Positions 33,791 through 42,083 of a stretch of DNA of 64,000 bases are shown piece after piece; position 1 is the stretch's first letter; each line of letters opens with the position of its first letter. A model generated the notes under the pieces. The model had not been told where the DNA came from, ran no database searches, and saw nothing but the letters and a program-made list of their open reading frames with translations. The position numbers and the translations under genes were made by a program. The DNA comes from Nitrospirales bacterium LBB_01 (GTDB taxonomy: Bacteria; Nitrospirota; Thermodesulfovibrionia; Thermodesulfovibrionales; Magnetobacteriaceae). The stretch is taken from positions 806,001 to 870,000 of the forward strand of contig CP049016.1 of the NCBI GenBank assembly GCA_004376055.2, read 5' to 3'.

Positions 33791-34960
33791 ATGACTGCTC
33801 CTAAAGTGCTCTTACCCGTAGGAGAGACCGAACTACAGGCCACAAGCGGGAGGCTTTTACACATTGCCAAATCTCTTGCCCTTGAGGGTATATCGGTTGA
33901 TGTTATCACCTACAGCGAGTCTGTGGCAGAGTTTTCTAACGGACTTTTTAAGGAAATGAAGAATGTAAGAACTGTTCGCATTGAGTCTGAACCGACACAC
34001 TATCACCATGTGACATCGCTGGTTAATACCTTTATCAAGTTAACATACGATATTTACCTTCCTGAGACCGATCTGAAATTTTATAAGCTTACAGCTTTTG
34101 ATGATTTCAGGGGTCATATCGCTAACTTCACATACCCTGAGACAGATTTCTCCACTTACGACGCCGTCATTTTCCCTATTCCCTCAAACGAGATTCCGCC
34201 ACTTCCCGACGCTGACATATTCTACTCCACTATATGCTTTTACGCTAAGGAAAATAAAGTCCCCCTTGTCGGTATCCAACTATATCCTGTGGTTCAAACC
34301 CCTCCCATATACTATTCTGCACTGGACTATATAATTTTAAAGCACGACTGGGAGAAAGAGATGCTCAAAGAGTTTGCCTTTGACCTAAACAAGGCATTTG
34401 TGGTTACCTACGGTCATGAGGGGTATTTTTTCAGCACTATTGAGGATAAATATCTTGACACTTTGCTTAATCCCGGCATTCATATTCCCAAACAGGAGCT
34501 ATCCATCATGCTTATCAATCATCCCAGGCTAAGATTCTGTGTCTCGGAGGCTCTGGATGTCCTCAATGAGCTTGATATGCCTAAAACCGTATTTTTTCTT
34601 AAACGAAAATTTGTCATTAGAGAGCTTACCGAGGATGACATTATAAACGACTACTTTATGCCAAAAATAAAGAAGCTAAAGGGTAGGGCTTTCTTAATGG
34701 AGCCGGACTCTAAAGGCTCTTTGCTTTTGCTTTCAGATGTTATAATATCCCCTGCGTACCTGACCACACTGGGATTTGCCGCTGGGTATGGAAAGTTGGC
34801 CGTAGTGTATAATCCACTTCTTGATAAGAAACTTGCCGATCGCAATGCCACATTTATAGAGAATAAGGAACAACTAAAGAGCGCTATTTTAAAGTTTTAT
34901 GAGCAGAAAAAGGCTTTAATATCCATTGCTGACATCATAAGGACAGTGATCAATGAGTAG
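33791..34960 (+). CDS. GT-B-fold glycosyltransferase-like protein near flagellar genes
   Basis: Soluble 389-aa protein with a two-Rossmann layout typical of GT-B glycosyltransferases: an N-terminal nucleotide-fold start (KVLLPVGETELQATSGRLLHIAKSLALEG) and a C-terminal half where VIISPAYLTTLGFAAGYGKLAVVY resembles the donor-site end of such enzymes. A clear E-x7-E motif is missing, so the family is not assigned. It lies two bases after the helical protein and directly before the sigma-28 promoter and flaG-fliD-fliS. A role in flagellin or other surface glycosylation is plausible from position, not proven. Confidence 0.55.
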   Translation: MTAPKVLLPVGETELQATSGRLLHIAKSLALEGISVDVITYSESVAEFSNGLFKEMKNVRTVRIESEPTHYHHVTSLVNTFIKLTYDIYLPETDLKFYKLTAFDDFRGHIANFTYPETDFSTYDAVIFPIPSNEIPPLPDADIFYSTICFYAKENKVPLVGIQLYPVVQTPPIYYSALDYIILKHDWEKEMLKEFAFDLNKAFVVTYGHEGYFFSTIEDKYLDTLLNPGIHIPKQELSIMLINHPRLRFCVSEALDVLNELDMPKTVFFLKRKFVIRELTEDDIINDYFMPKIKKLKGRAFLMEPDSKGSLLLLSDVIISPAYLTTLGFAAGYGKLAVVYNPLLDKKLADRNATFIENKEQLKSAILKFYEQKKALISIADIIRTVINE

Positions 34961-34997
34961 GCTGTTGACAAGTTTAATTTTTTTGTTAAAAAAAGAC

Positions 34998-35024
34998 TAA
35001 AGTTTTAATTAATGCTACCGATAA
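34998..35024 (+). promoter_or_regulatory. Sigma-28 (FliA) flagellar promoter
   Basis: TAAAGTTT (34998-35005), 11 bases, ACCGATAA (35017-35024). This differs from the enterobacterial sigma-28 consensus TAAAGTTT-N11-GCCGATAA by one base. It points at the mini-ORF and flaG-fliD-fliS, late flagellar genes that this sigma factor normally controls. Leader to the next start codon about 180 bases; no other gene is seen in 34961-35212. Confidence 0.8.
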
Positions 35025-35212
35025 GGAAAGTGAAAGCTGTGAGGCTTTAATCGTAAATACTTAGGAAGGGGTTATTAAGGGGGTGTGTGATAGAGGGGTG
35101 GCAAAGAGGGATTTCAACAAAAGTACCGGAGAAGATGGAAGCGGATAATAAGATAATAGCTGGATGCTGTTATGTTAGACATAAAGGGATTAAATTTACA
35201 GGGAGGTAGGCT

Positions 35213-35302
35213 ATGGTATTAGTGGTAGATACGATGATAACATATGTGAATGCACAGCGTGGTTTAGATATGGCACGGGCTGACTCAAGAGAGGAGGTTT
35301 AG
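35213..35302 (+). CDS. 29-residue ORF resembling a flagellin N-terminus
   Basis: ATG to TAG gives a 29-residue peptide beginning MVLVVDTMITYVNAQRGL. Flagellins start with a block like INTNVAALNAQRNL; nearly every position here is identical or conservative, including NAQR. GGGAGG lies seven bases before the ATG, and the flaG ribosome site overlaps its end. It sits under the sigma-28 promoter exactly where fliC often precedes flaG. It may be a flagellin remnant, or a small translated leader peptide. No flagellin-like sequence continues in the other frames after the stop. Confidence 0.5.
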   Translation: MVLVVDTMITYVNAQRGLDMARADSREEV

Positions 35303-35305
35303 GAC

Positions 35306-35644
35306 ATGGATATTAACTTAGGGCCTCTTAGTACGTATTCTCAGAGCTGGGCAAAAAAGTCACAACAGACTGATAGTAGCGTAAGTGGACAGGATCCGCG
35401 TAACGGGCAGCAAAGTGCTGGTGACGGCAAGCCAAATAATGTCTCAGAAAAAACACAGACAGAAAAACCAGCTGAGGCAAACGAGAGTAAGGCGGTTTTT
35501 GCCGTTGATGAAAATAAAAATGTTGTTATCAGGATTTTAGATTCTGGTGGTAAAGTCGTTAAGCAAATACCTGCTGAGGATTATGTAAAGATGGCGCAGC
35601 AATTAGAACAAAGCGCAAAGAGTCTGTTCCATAAGGAGACTTGA
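35306..35644 (+). CDS. flaG: FlaG-family flagellar protein
   Basis: Small 112-aa protein with a low-complexity polar N-terminal half (many Q, S, D, K) and the FlaG domain at the end: AVFAVDENKNVVIRILD and GKVVKQIPAEDYVKMAQQL. FlaG proteins affect filament length; the molecular role is not settled. GAGGAGG precedes the ATG. fliD follows after one base, so the two are co-expressed. Confidence 0.88.
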   Translation: MDINLGPLSTYSQSWAKKSQQTDSSVSGQDPRNGQQSAGDGKPNNVSEKTQTEKPAEANESKAVFAVDENKNVVIRILDSGGKVVKQIPAEDYVKMAQQLEQSAKSLFHKET

Positions 35645-35645
35645 C

Positions 35646-37028
35646 ATGGCAGCTATAACATCACCTACGGGAACAACATCATCAGGCGGCACTATAACGT
35701 CAAGTGTTGGGCCATTTTCGGGGATAAACACAGGGGATATAATTAACAAGCTTATGTCTATAGAGCAGCAGCCCTATGATAAGCTTACCACTAAAATACA
35801 GACAGATCAGACCGAGATAAGCTCATTTGGGCAGATAGCGTCCAATTTAACTTCTCTTAAAACAGCTCTTACTAATATTCAGTCTAAGAATCTCAACACA
35901 TATACTGCTGCGTCATCTGACACCGGTTCTGTAAAGGTTACTGCTGACTCCACAGTAAACGCTGGGCAGTATAGCATAAAGGTTTATCAATTGGCACAGT
36001 CAGAAAAGCTCTATTCTCAATCTGCTACATCTGTTTCTGCTGTTTATAATTCCGGCACGATTACTGTCAAAAACGGCAGCCATAGCACCACCATAAACAT
36101 CAGTACCTCCAATAAGACTCTTTCCGGTATCAGGGACGCCATAAATTCCGCTGCTACCGACGTCAGCGCCACGATAATCAGCGATGGTTCCGGTTACCGT
36201 TTAATGCTTAACTCTGTAGGCGGCACATCATCTAGCCCGCTGTCTGTGTCTGTTTCAGATACCGGAGGGAATGCAAAGTCCTTGAGTGCCTTTAGTTTTG
36301 ACCCAGCAAATCCTAACCCAACAGACGGCAGCGGCATGACTTTACTTCAGTACCGCCAGGACGCCAAATTTTCAGTGGACGGTTTCCAGCTTACAAGCTC
36401 CACAAACAAAGTCACTAACGCTTTAAGCGGATTGTCTATTGATCTTCTTAACACTACGTCTAACAGAGCTGTTACCATCTCTGTTGACGCCAACTCCATA
36501 TCAAGCTCAGCCAATATGACAACCTTCATAGATACCTATAATTCTACTCTTGCCTCGCTAAAGCAGCTTAGAACAGCCGGACAGCCTCTTCAATATGACA
36601 GCACTGTTTCATCAATGATAGATACTATGAGAAACGTTTTTAGCTCCTCAGGGGATCCAAGTAATTCTGTAGCCTCTTATGGCATTATGCACAACAAGGA
36701 CGGTACGCTGGCTATAGACACCACAAAAATGGATACTGCAATCCGCAGGAATATGGGGGCTTTTTATAAGGCGATAAATTCTCTCTCCAGTTCTTTTTCA
36801 GCCAGGATAACTAATATTCTGACTAACACCATCACTGCTAAAGATGATACTCTTAATACGCAGATTAAACAGATGACTGACAAACAGACATCAATGCAGG
36901 AAATTTTGGACCTGAAACGGGCTGCCTATGTTAAAAAATTCTCAGACATGGAAGCATCTATTGGACAAATGCAATCACAAAGCAGCAGCTTAAGTAATTT
37001 AACAAGTAGCACAAGTTCAACAAAATAA
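35646..37028 (+). CDS. fliD: Flagellar filament cap protein FliD
   Basis: Hook-associated protein 2, exported through the flagellar channel; it caps the growing filament and folds incoming flagellin. 460 aa, in the family range. N-terminal coiled region with the HAP2 signature (GINTGDIINKLMSIEQQPYD, TKIQTDQTEISSFGQI), a Ser/Thr-rich beta domain in the middle, and a C-terminal helix region (QIKQMTDKQTSMQEILDLKR, YVKKFSDMEASIGQMQSQ). AAGGAG before the ATG. Between flaG and fliS as in many flagellates. Confidence 0.95.
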   Translation: MAAITSPTGTTSSGGTITSSVGPFSGINTGDIINKLMSIEQQPYDKLTTKIQTDQTEISSFGQIASNLTSLKTALTNIQSKNLNTYTAASSDTGSVKVTADSTVNAGQYSIKVYQLAQSEKLYSQSATSVSAVYNSGTITVKNGSHSTTINISTSNKTLSGIRDAINSAATDVSATIISDGSGYRLMLNSVGGTSSSPLSVSVSDTGGNAKSLSAFSFDPANPNPTDGSGMTLLQYRQDAKFSVDGFQLTSSTNKVTNALSGLSIDLLNTTSNRAVTISVDANSISSSANMTTFIDTYNSTLASLKQLRTAGQPLQYDSTVSSMIDTMRNVFSSSGDPSNSVASYGIMHNKDGTLAIDTTKMDTAIRRNMGAFYKAINSLSSSFSARITNILTNTITAKDDTLNTQIKQMTDKQTSMQEILDLKRAAYVKKFSDMEASIGQMQSQSSSLSNLTSSTSSTK

Positions 37029-37054
37029 TTCTTTTTATCACAGGAGGATAGTGA

Positions 37055-37480
37055 ATGCAAAATATCTCTTATGCGCAGAATGCCTACAGAAGCATTGACA
37101 TTGGCAGTTTATCTCCACTTGACCTCATAATTAAGTTATATGACGGAGCTATAAGCTTTTTATCAAAGGCGGCACTCGGCATAGAGAAAAAAGATAAGAT
37201 AGCCAAGATTAACTACATAAACAAGACGCGCATGATTTTAGAGGAACTTCTCTCTTCATTAAATGTGGAGGCAGGCGGTGAGGTAGCTCTGCATCTGCGA
37301 GACCTTTATACCTATATGATTGTTGAGCTTACACGTGCTAATGCTAATAACTCTATCGATAAGGTTTATCATGTTCAGGAACTTATGAGAACTTTAAAAA
37401 GTGCATGGCAGGAAATAAAGATTACAAACACTCCCGTATCGGAGTCGTATGCTATCAAATCAATAAACAGTTCCCACTAA
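37055..37480 (+). CDS. fliS: Flagellin export chaperone FliS
   Basis: All-helical cytoplasmic chaperone, 141 aa, that binds the C-terminus of unassembled flagellin. NAYRSIDIGSLSPLDLIIKL and LYDGAISFLSKA are the family start, and the last third LRDLYTYMIVELTRANANN matches as well. A strong AGGAGG site precedes ATG 37055. Its presence implies that a flagellin gene exists elsewhere in the genome. Confidence 0.94.
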   Translation: MQNISYAQNAYRSIDIGSLSPLDLIIKLYDGAISFLSKAALGIEKKDKIAKINYINKTRMILEELLSSLNVEAGGEVALHLRDLYTYMIVELTRANANNSIDKVYHVQELMRTLKSAWQEIKITNTPVSESYAIKSINSSH

Positions 37481-37533
37481 ACACATAATGGGAATTAGGA
37501 TATTAGTTATTAGCGCTGCCGTGACGTCTCCCC

Positions 37534-38430
37534 TTGGATGTTTTAAACTGCCGGATACTGTCTGTTGACACGCAATGTCATCTTCTGCTACATTACGCAA
37601 GGAGCTTGTACTACTACAACAAGAGTCTGCTTTTCTATGAGACTTGGACGGAGCCGCAACAGATGTCTATAACAAAAGGTGAAAGTGTAATTTGTAAGCT
37701 GATGCCTAAACCAGAGCAATACCTTGCCTCTGTGGATGACTTGCGCGACAACATGATGTTTTTAAAAATTAAAGACGGCACTTCTAATTTGCGCGTTGGA
37801 ATGAGTCTTCTTGTGGCATCAGAAACTATGGACTATTACACGGAGCTTACTGCCTTAAAGGACAGTATCGCTGTCTTACGAATTCAAGGGAGTGAAAAGA
37901 GGGATTATTTCAGAGTGGATGATACCTTTCCTGTGGTTATAACAAAGATAGCAGGGAACCCGTTAGAGAGAAAGTCTAAAATCATATCTGAGTACGGCCT
38001 TGAGTTATCAGATATGCGGACATACACTGTAGATGTGCCGGATGAGAATATCAGTCCGGTGCTTTGGAAAATGCTTGTGGATATAAATATGAAAATTGGT
38101 TTGATTTTGGACAGGTTGTTTTTAGAGAATGAGGGATTGATGAAAGCGCCGGAGAGATCAGTAAGCATAAGCGGCTCCGGAGTGCGGTTACTGCTTGAAG
38201 AGAAATTTGAGCTTCATGATAATGTATCAGTGAAAATGCTTTTGCCCTCATCGCCGCCAATAGGGGTTTCAGTTATTGGCGTTGTAGTGCTTTCAGAGGG
38301 TGTCATGGGGGCGCAGTTTGATACCGCTATAAGTTTCACAAATATTGAAGAGGGAGTAAGGGACGAAATTATACAGTACACCCTTAAGAGGCAGCGAGAG
38401 ACACTGAGAGCACAGAGGGGGCTTAAGTAA
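37534..38430 (+). CDS. PilZ-domain protein (YcgR-like flagellar regulator)
   Basis: Cytoplasmic protein, up to 298 aa, likely to bind cyclic di-GMP and act on the motor. An N-terminal YcgR-type domain (ITKGESVICKLMPKPEQYLA) is followed by the linker with R-x3-R in KRDYFRVD, and a PilZ barrel where SVSISGSG stands in for the (D/N)xSxxG motif with Ser in the first place. That change leaves ligand binding slightly uncertain. The longest frame starts at TTG 37534 without a good ribosome site; ATG 37663 is a possible start, and a TTGACA-N18-TACATT promoter-like sequence at 37565-37594 would fit it. Six bases separate it from motA, which suits a flagellar brake role. Confidence 0.7.
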   Translation: MDVLNCRILSVDTQCHLLLHYARSLYYYNKSLLFYETWTEPQQMSITKGESVICKLMPKPEQYLASVDDLRDNMMFLKIKDGTSNLRVGMSLLVASETMDYYTELTALKDSIAVLRIQGSEKRDYFRVDDTFPVVITKIAGNPLERKSKIISEYGLELSDMRTYTVDVPDENISPVLWKMLVDINMKIGLILDRLFLENEGLMKAPERSVSISGSGVRLLLEEKFELHDNVSVKMLLPSSPPIGVSVIGVVVLSEGVMGAQFDTAISFTNIEEGVRDEIIQYTLKRQRETLRAQRGLK

Positions 38431-38436
38431 CAGATT

Positions 38437-39285
38437 ATGCTGGTTATCGTTGGAATGGTCATAACTTTAGGCGCGATACTGGGCGGCTATCTGATGGAGC
38501 ACGGCAATGTTGCCATGCTTGTCAACATCCCGGAGTTTGTTATATTGGGCGGCTGCGCAGTCGGCTCTTTAGTAGTGTCCAGTCCTCCAGCGGTTATCAA
38601 GCTTATTATAGGAAGCTTGCCTACGATTTTTGGCAAAGGCGGTGCTGAAAAACATGAGTATCTGGAGTTATTGTCCTTGCTATTCATTGTGTTTTCAAAA
38701 GTTAGAAAAGAGGGCTTAATATCAATAGAACAAGACGTGGAGGATCCGAGTAAGAGCGCAATATTTACAAAATATAAAAGTGTTTTGGAAAACAAAAAAG
38801 CTATGGGATTTATTTGTGATAACCTTAAAGTTATAATAACGACCAATATGCCGCCGCATGAGCTTTCCGATTTACTTGAGATAGACATAGAGGCTAATGC
38901 CCATGAAGCGCTCCTGCCCTCCCAAGGTATAAGCAAAGTGGGTGATTCAATGCCTGGGTTTGGTATCGTTGCTGCAGTTTTAGGAGTTGTTGTAACAATG
39001 GGAAAAATCAGTGAGCCTCCGGAGGTGCTGGGGCATAGTATTGGTTCAGCGCTTGTTGGAACCTTTCTTGGTATATTGATGGCGTATGGGTTTTTTGGCC
39101 CGGTATCGACAAATCTGGAGCTTAAGGCAAAAGAGGGCGAGGTTTATTTTCATGTAATAAAGGCAGCACTGGTAGCTTTTGTAGGGGGAGCGGCGCCTCA
39201 GATAGCTGTCGAATCTGGCAGACGTGCTATCCCTAACTCAGAAAGACCGTCTTTTGCAGAACTTGAGGAGGCGATAAGAAAATGA
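38437..39285 (+). CDS. motA: Flagellar motor stator protein MotA
   Basis: Inner-membrane stator subunit, 282 aa, forming with MotB the ion channel that drives rotation. Four membrane helices are visible (starting VIVGMVITLGAILGGYL, EFVILGGCAVGSLVV, SMPGFGIVAAVLGVVVTMG, IGSALVGTFLGILMAYGFF). The conserved channel proline is in SMPGFGI. The large cytoplasmic loop at about 65-170 carries the charged residues that contact FliG. ATGA overlap with motB shows coupling. Confidence 0.95.
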   Translation: MLVIVGMVITLGAILGGYLMEHGNVAMLVNIPEFVILGGCAVGSLVVSSPPAVIKLIIGSLPTIFGKGGAEKHEYLELLSLLFIVFSKVRKEGLISIEQDVEDPSKSAIFTKYKSVLENKKAMGFICDNLKVIITTNMPPHELSDLLEIDIEANAHEALLPSQGISKVGDSMPGFGIVAAVLGVVVTMGKISEPPEVLGHSIGSALVGTFLGILMAYGFFGPVSTNLELKAKEGEVYFHVIKAALVAFVGGAAPQIAVESGRRAIPNSERPSFAELEEAIRK

Positions 39286-40118
39286 AAGGACAAACTATAA
39301 TCATTAAAAAGGTAAAAAAAGGCGGCCATGCTGCTGCTCATGGCGGCTCGTGGAAAGTTGCATATGCCGACTTTGTTACGGCTATGATGGCTTTTTTTCT
39401 GCTTATGTGGCTTATTAATATGACGTCTCCTGAGAAAAAACTTAAGCTGTCCACATATTTTAAGACTGTTGGGATTATGGAGGCAGCTGGTTTAGGTTTT
39501 ATGGGTAAGGGGAAGGATATTCTTGATACCAGTATTGTTAATCCTGCAGAGGAATTAGCAGAGAAAAAAGGCGACAGCTTCTACCAGTTAAACAAAGAGG
39601 AGTTTAAGGAAAAGCTTAAAAAGGACATAGAAGATAAATTAGGCGCAGTAAAGGATCAGGTGATGGTTGATGTGATAGAGGGCGGCGTACGGATAAACAT
39701 CGTAGATAAATTAGGAAAACCCATGTTTACCATTGGCAGTTCAGAGTTGGCCCCTGAAGCAAAGTCAGTTTTAAAGCTCGTATCAGAGGAAATAAGAGAG
39801 TTTAAAGATCTCAAGATATCGGTAGAAGGACACACCGATTCTACAGCATACTCCGGCAATAAATATACCAACTGGGAGCTTTCCACTGACAGGGCATCGG
39901 CAGCACGCAGGGAGTTGGAAAAAAACAACATTGATCCAAATGATTTGGCTAAGGTGTCAGGTTTTGCGGCAACTCAGCCTCTTATCGCTGATAAACCAAA
40001 TGACCCCAGAAATAGAAGGATAAGCTTACTACTTTTGAGTACCGATCAGGCTGCTGTTGAAAAACTGACGGGTAAGAAAAGCGGAAAAACAAGTTCAAAC
40101 AAAACAGAAACCCATTAA
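39282..40118 (+). CDS. motB: Flagellar motor stator protein MotB
   Basis: Stator subunit with one membrane helix and a periplasmic peptidoglycan-binding OmpA/MotB domain, 278 aa. The helix region SWKVAYADFVTAMMAFF contains the ion-carrying Asp in YADF. A plug-like stretch follows, and the OmpA domain at about 150-260 includes LKISVEGHTDS and LSTDRASAARREL. The basic N-terminus KKVKKGGHAAAHGGSWK is typical. Type of coupling ion cannot be decided from this sequence. Confidence 0.95.
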   Translation: MKGQTIIIKKVKKGGHAAAHGGSWKVAYADFVTAMMAFFLLMWLINMTSPEKKLKLSTYFKTVGIMEAAGLGFMGKGKDILDTSIVNPAEELAEKKGDSFYQLNKEEFKEKLKKDIEDKLGAVKDQVMVDVIEGGVRINIVDKLGKPMFTIGSSELAPEAKSVLKLVSEEIREFKDLKISVEGHTDSTAYSGNKYTNWELSTDRASAARRELEKNNIDPNDLAKVSGFAATQPLIADKPNDPRNRRISLLLLSTDQAAVEKLTGKKSGKTSSNKTETH

Positions 40119-40135
40119 AAAGGGAGGTGTTTACT

Positions 40136-40489
40136 ATGAGTGGTAAGTTTGAGATAGAGGTTAAAGGCTCTGTGATAATAGCGCACTACGAGGGAGAGAT
40201 GGACAGTGCTCTTGTAAACGACTCTGCAACGCAGATTGAGGAGCTGTTGGATAAGACAGAGGCAAACAAGATACTTTACGATACGCTGAAGATGTCAAAT
40301 CCACCAATGAAGCTGGCACTCCAGATGAAGAGCTTTGATGCTCGCATTAAAAATAAGGTGATAAAGAGTGCTACAGTGGTTCCTGGCGCTGCCACTGCGC
40401 TTAAGGCCTCCATTGCCTTTGTGCTTTCAAAACACCATAAGGTATTTCATAACGACTATGACGCCGCTATTGAATGGTTAAATGCCTGA
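40136..40489 (+). CDS. SpoIIAA-like/STAS-type protein
   Basis: Small soluble protein of 117 aa with the alternating strand-helix pattern of the STAS/SpoIIAA-like group (FEIEVKGSVIIAHYEGEMDS at the start, DAAIEWLNA at the end). Related domains are switched by Ser/Thr phosphorylation in sigma-factor control. GGGAGG lies before ATG 40136, so the GTG at 40127 is not used. It sits between motB and an FHA Ser/Thr kinase gene, a position that makes it a candidate kinase target; this is inference. Confidence 0.6.
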   Translation: MSGKFEIEVKGSVIIAHYEGEMDSALVNDSATQIEELLDKTEANKILYDTLKMSNPPMKLALQMKSFDARIKNKVIKSATVVPGAATALKASIAFVLSKHHKVFHNDYDAAIEWLNA

Positions 40490-40529
40490 GAGTCTTTTCA
40501 TACTACAATCACTAAGAGCATAGGGGACT

Positions 40530-42017
40530 ATGAAAGTAACTCTTGATGTAACAGCCGGTCCTAACACCGGAGAGAGATTCATATTTACCGAATCGGACAC
40601 TTTTTTAGTCGGCAGATCAAGAAAGGCGCACCTGAGGCTTAACAAAAAAGACGATCTTTTCATTTCAAGAACTCATTTCATTTTAGAGATAAGACGCAAT
40701 ATCTGTTACATAACCGATATAAACAGCACTAACGGTACCCTTGTAAATGACAAACGGATAGACAGAGCGGAACTTCACGATGATGATGAGATTACAATAG
40801 GCAATACAAAAATACTGGTGCATATTGATCAGGACGACACCCAGAGGTACCACTACGTGTTTTGCAGTGCGTGTAAGGAAAACGTTGACCACGAGGTGGA
40901 TGAGAGCGTTCCTCAGAATGAGCGGGAATTTATGGCATATACGTGCAGGTCGTGCAGGGCTTTAGAGGAGGAGCGTAAGGTAAGCAAAAAACACACTGAT
41001 TCACACAAACATTATACCTGTGTAAGTTGTAACACTGACATGACAGATGCTGCAAACTATGACGGCAGGGCGGCAGAGTTTGAAGACAGTATTTATCTGT
41101 GTACAAACTGTGAGTGGAAATGGCGCACTAAAACACCTACGTTTGAAGCAGGAGATGCTTATGTGGTGTTAAGTATCATAGGGCGCGGCGCAATGGGGAC
41201 AGTGTATAAGGTAGTTGAGGTCAACACACGGCGTGTGTATGCGCTTAAGAGAGTTAACATTGACGGCAAGAAAAACTCCTCTGGGCTGAAACTCTTTGCA
41301 CGGGAGATGGAAATCCAGTCACGTTTGAATCATAAGAATCTGATTAAATATCTTGACAGAGGAGAGGCCGGAAATATGCCCTTCTTAGTCAGTGAGTTTA
41401 TGCCGGGAGGGGATTTGGGTAAACTCATAAAGATGACGCTTAAAGGCCCGCTGCCTCCACAGTATGCCTGTAAAATTATAATACAGGTTTTAAACGGCCT
41501 GCAGTTCATCCATTTAAATGGATACGTACACAGAGATCTAAAACCCTCAAATTTTCTTTTAAATAGAGCTTACACAGACACTGGGCTGACGATAAAAATC
41601 ACAGACTACGGACTTGCAAAATCTTATGAAGAGGCTGGAAACTCACTGTATGATTTTACCCAGACAGGGACGTTTGGCGGCTCTTTGATGTTTCTATCGC
41701 CGGAGCAGATTACAAATTATAAATTTGTGAAACCGCCATCGGATATTTACTCTGTGGGCGTAAGTTTGTATTACATGTTGACAGCCAAATACACTGTTAA
41801 GTATCCGCCTGAATCCAGCCGTTCCGGTAAGAAGTGGAGGCATCCGCTTGATATGGTTTTAGAGGATGCGCCGATTCCCATATTAGAGCGTAACAAAGAC
41901 CTGCCCGATGCCTTAGCCGCTGTTGTTGATAAATCTGTCACAAAAGACGAGTATAAAAGATTTCAGTCGGCTTCTGAATTTAGAGAGGCTCTCTGTGAAG
42001 CTATTGACGGGTTGTAA
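40530..42017 (+). CDS. Second FHA-domain Ser/Thr protein kinase
   Basis: Cytoplasmic kinase of 495 aa with the same order as the gene at 26153: FHA (about 20-95; VGRSRK, SRTHFIL, NSTNGTLVND), two Cys-pair segments (CSACKENV...CRSC and CVSCNTDM...CTNCEW, about 112-200) and a kinase domain (about 208-490; GRGAMGTVYKV, HRDLKPSN). The metal-binding DFG is DYG here (ITDYGLAKSY). No membrane segment. Together with the SpoIIAA-like protein and motAB it forms a run on one strand. Paralogy with the 26153 kinase is clear from shared layout including the cysteine modules. Confidence 0.92.
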   Translation: MKVTLDVTAGPNTGERFIFTESDTFLVGRSRKAHLRLNKKDDLFISRTHFILEIRRNICYITDINSTNGTLVNDKRIDRAELHDDDEITIGNTKILVHIDQDDTQRYHYVFCSACKENVDHEVDESVPQNEREFMAYTCRSCRALEEERKVSKKHTDSHKHYTCVSCNTDMTDAANYDGRAAEFEDSIYLCTNCEWKWRTKTPTFEAGDAYVVLSIIGRGAMGTVYKVVEVNTRRVYALKRVNIDGKKNSSGLKLFAREMEIQSRLNHKNLIKYLDRGEAGNMPFLVSEFMPGGDLGKLIKMTLKGPLPPQYACKIIIQVLNGLQFIHLNGYVHRDLKPSNFLLNRAYTDTGLTIKITDYGLAKSYEEAGNSLYDFTQTGTFGGSLMFLSPEQITNYKFVKPPSDIYSVGVSLYYMLTAKYTVKYPPESSRSGKKWRHPLDMVLEDAPIPILERNKDLPDALAAVVDKSVTKDEYKRFQSASEFREALCEAIDGL

Positions 42018-42083
42018 CTGTGCTAACAAAAAAAACAAGCATTTTTTGTTGTTAATGTTGTAAAATCGTATCTAAAAGCGGGA

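Noticed and set aside
42024-42053. A/T-rich inverted repeat after the second FHA kinase as terminator
   Set aside because: The stem is almost only A-T pairs with no following T-run, so it is too weak to call.
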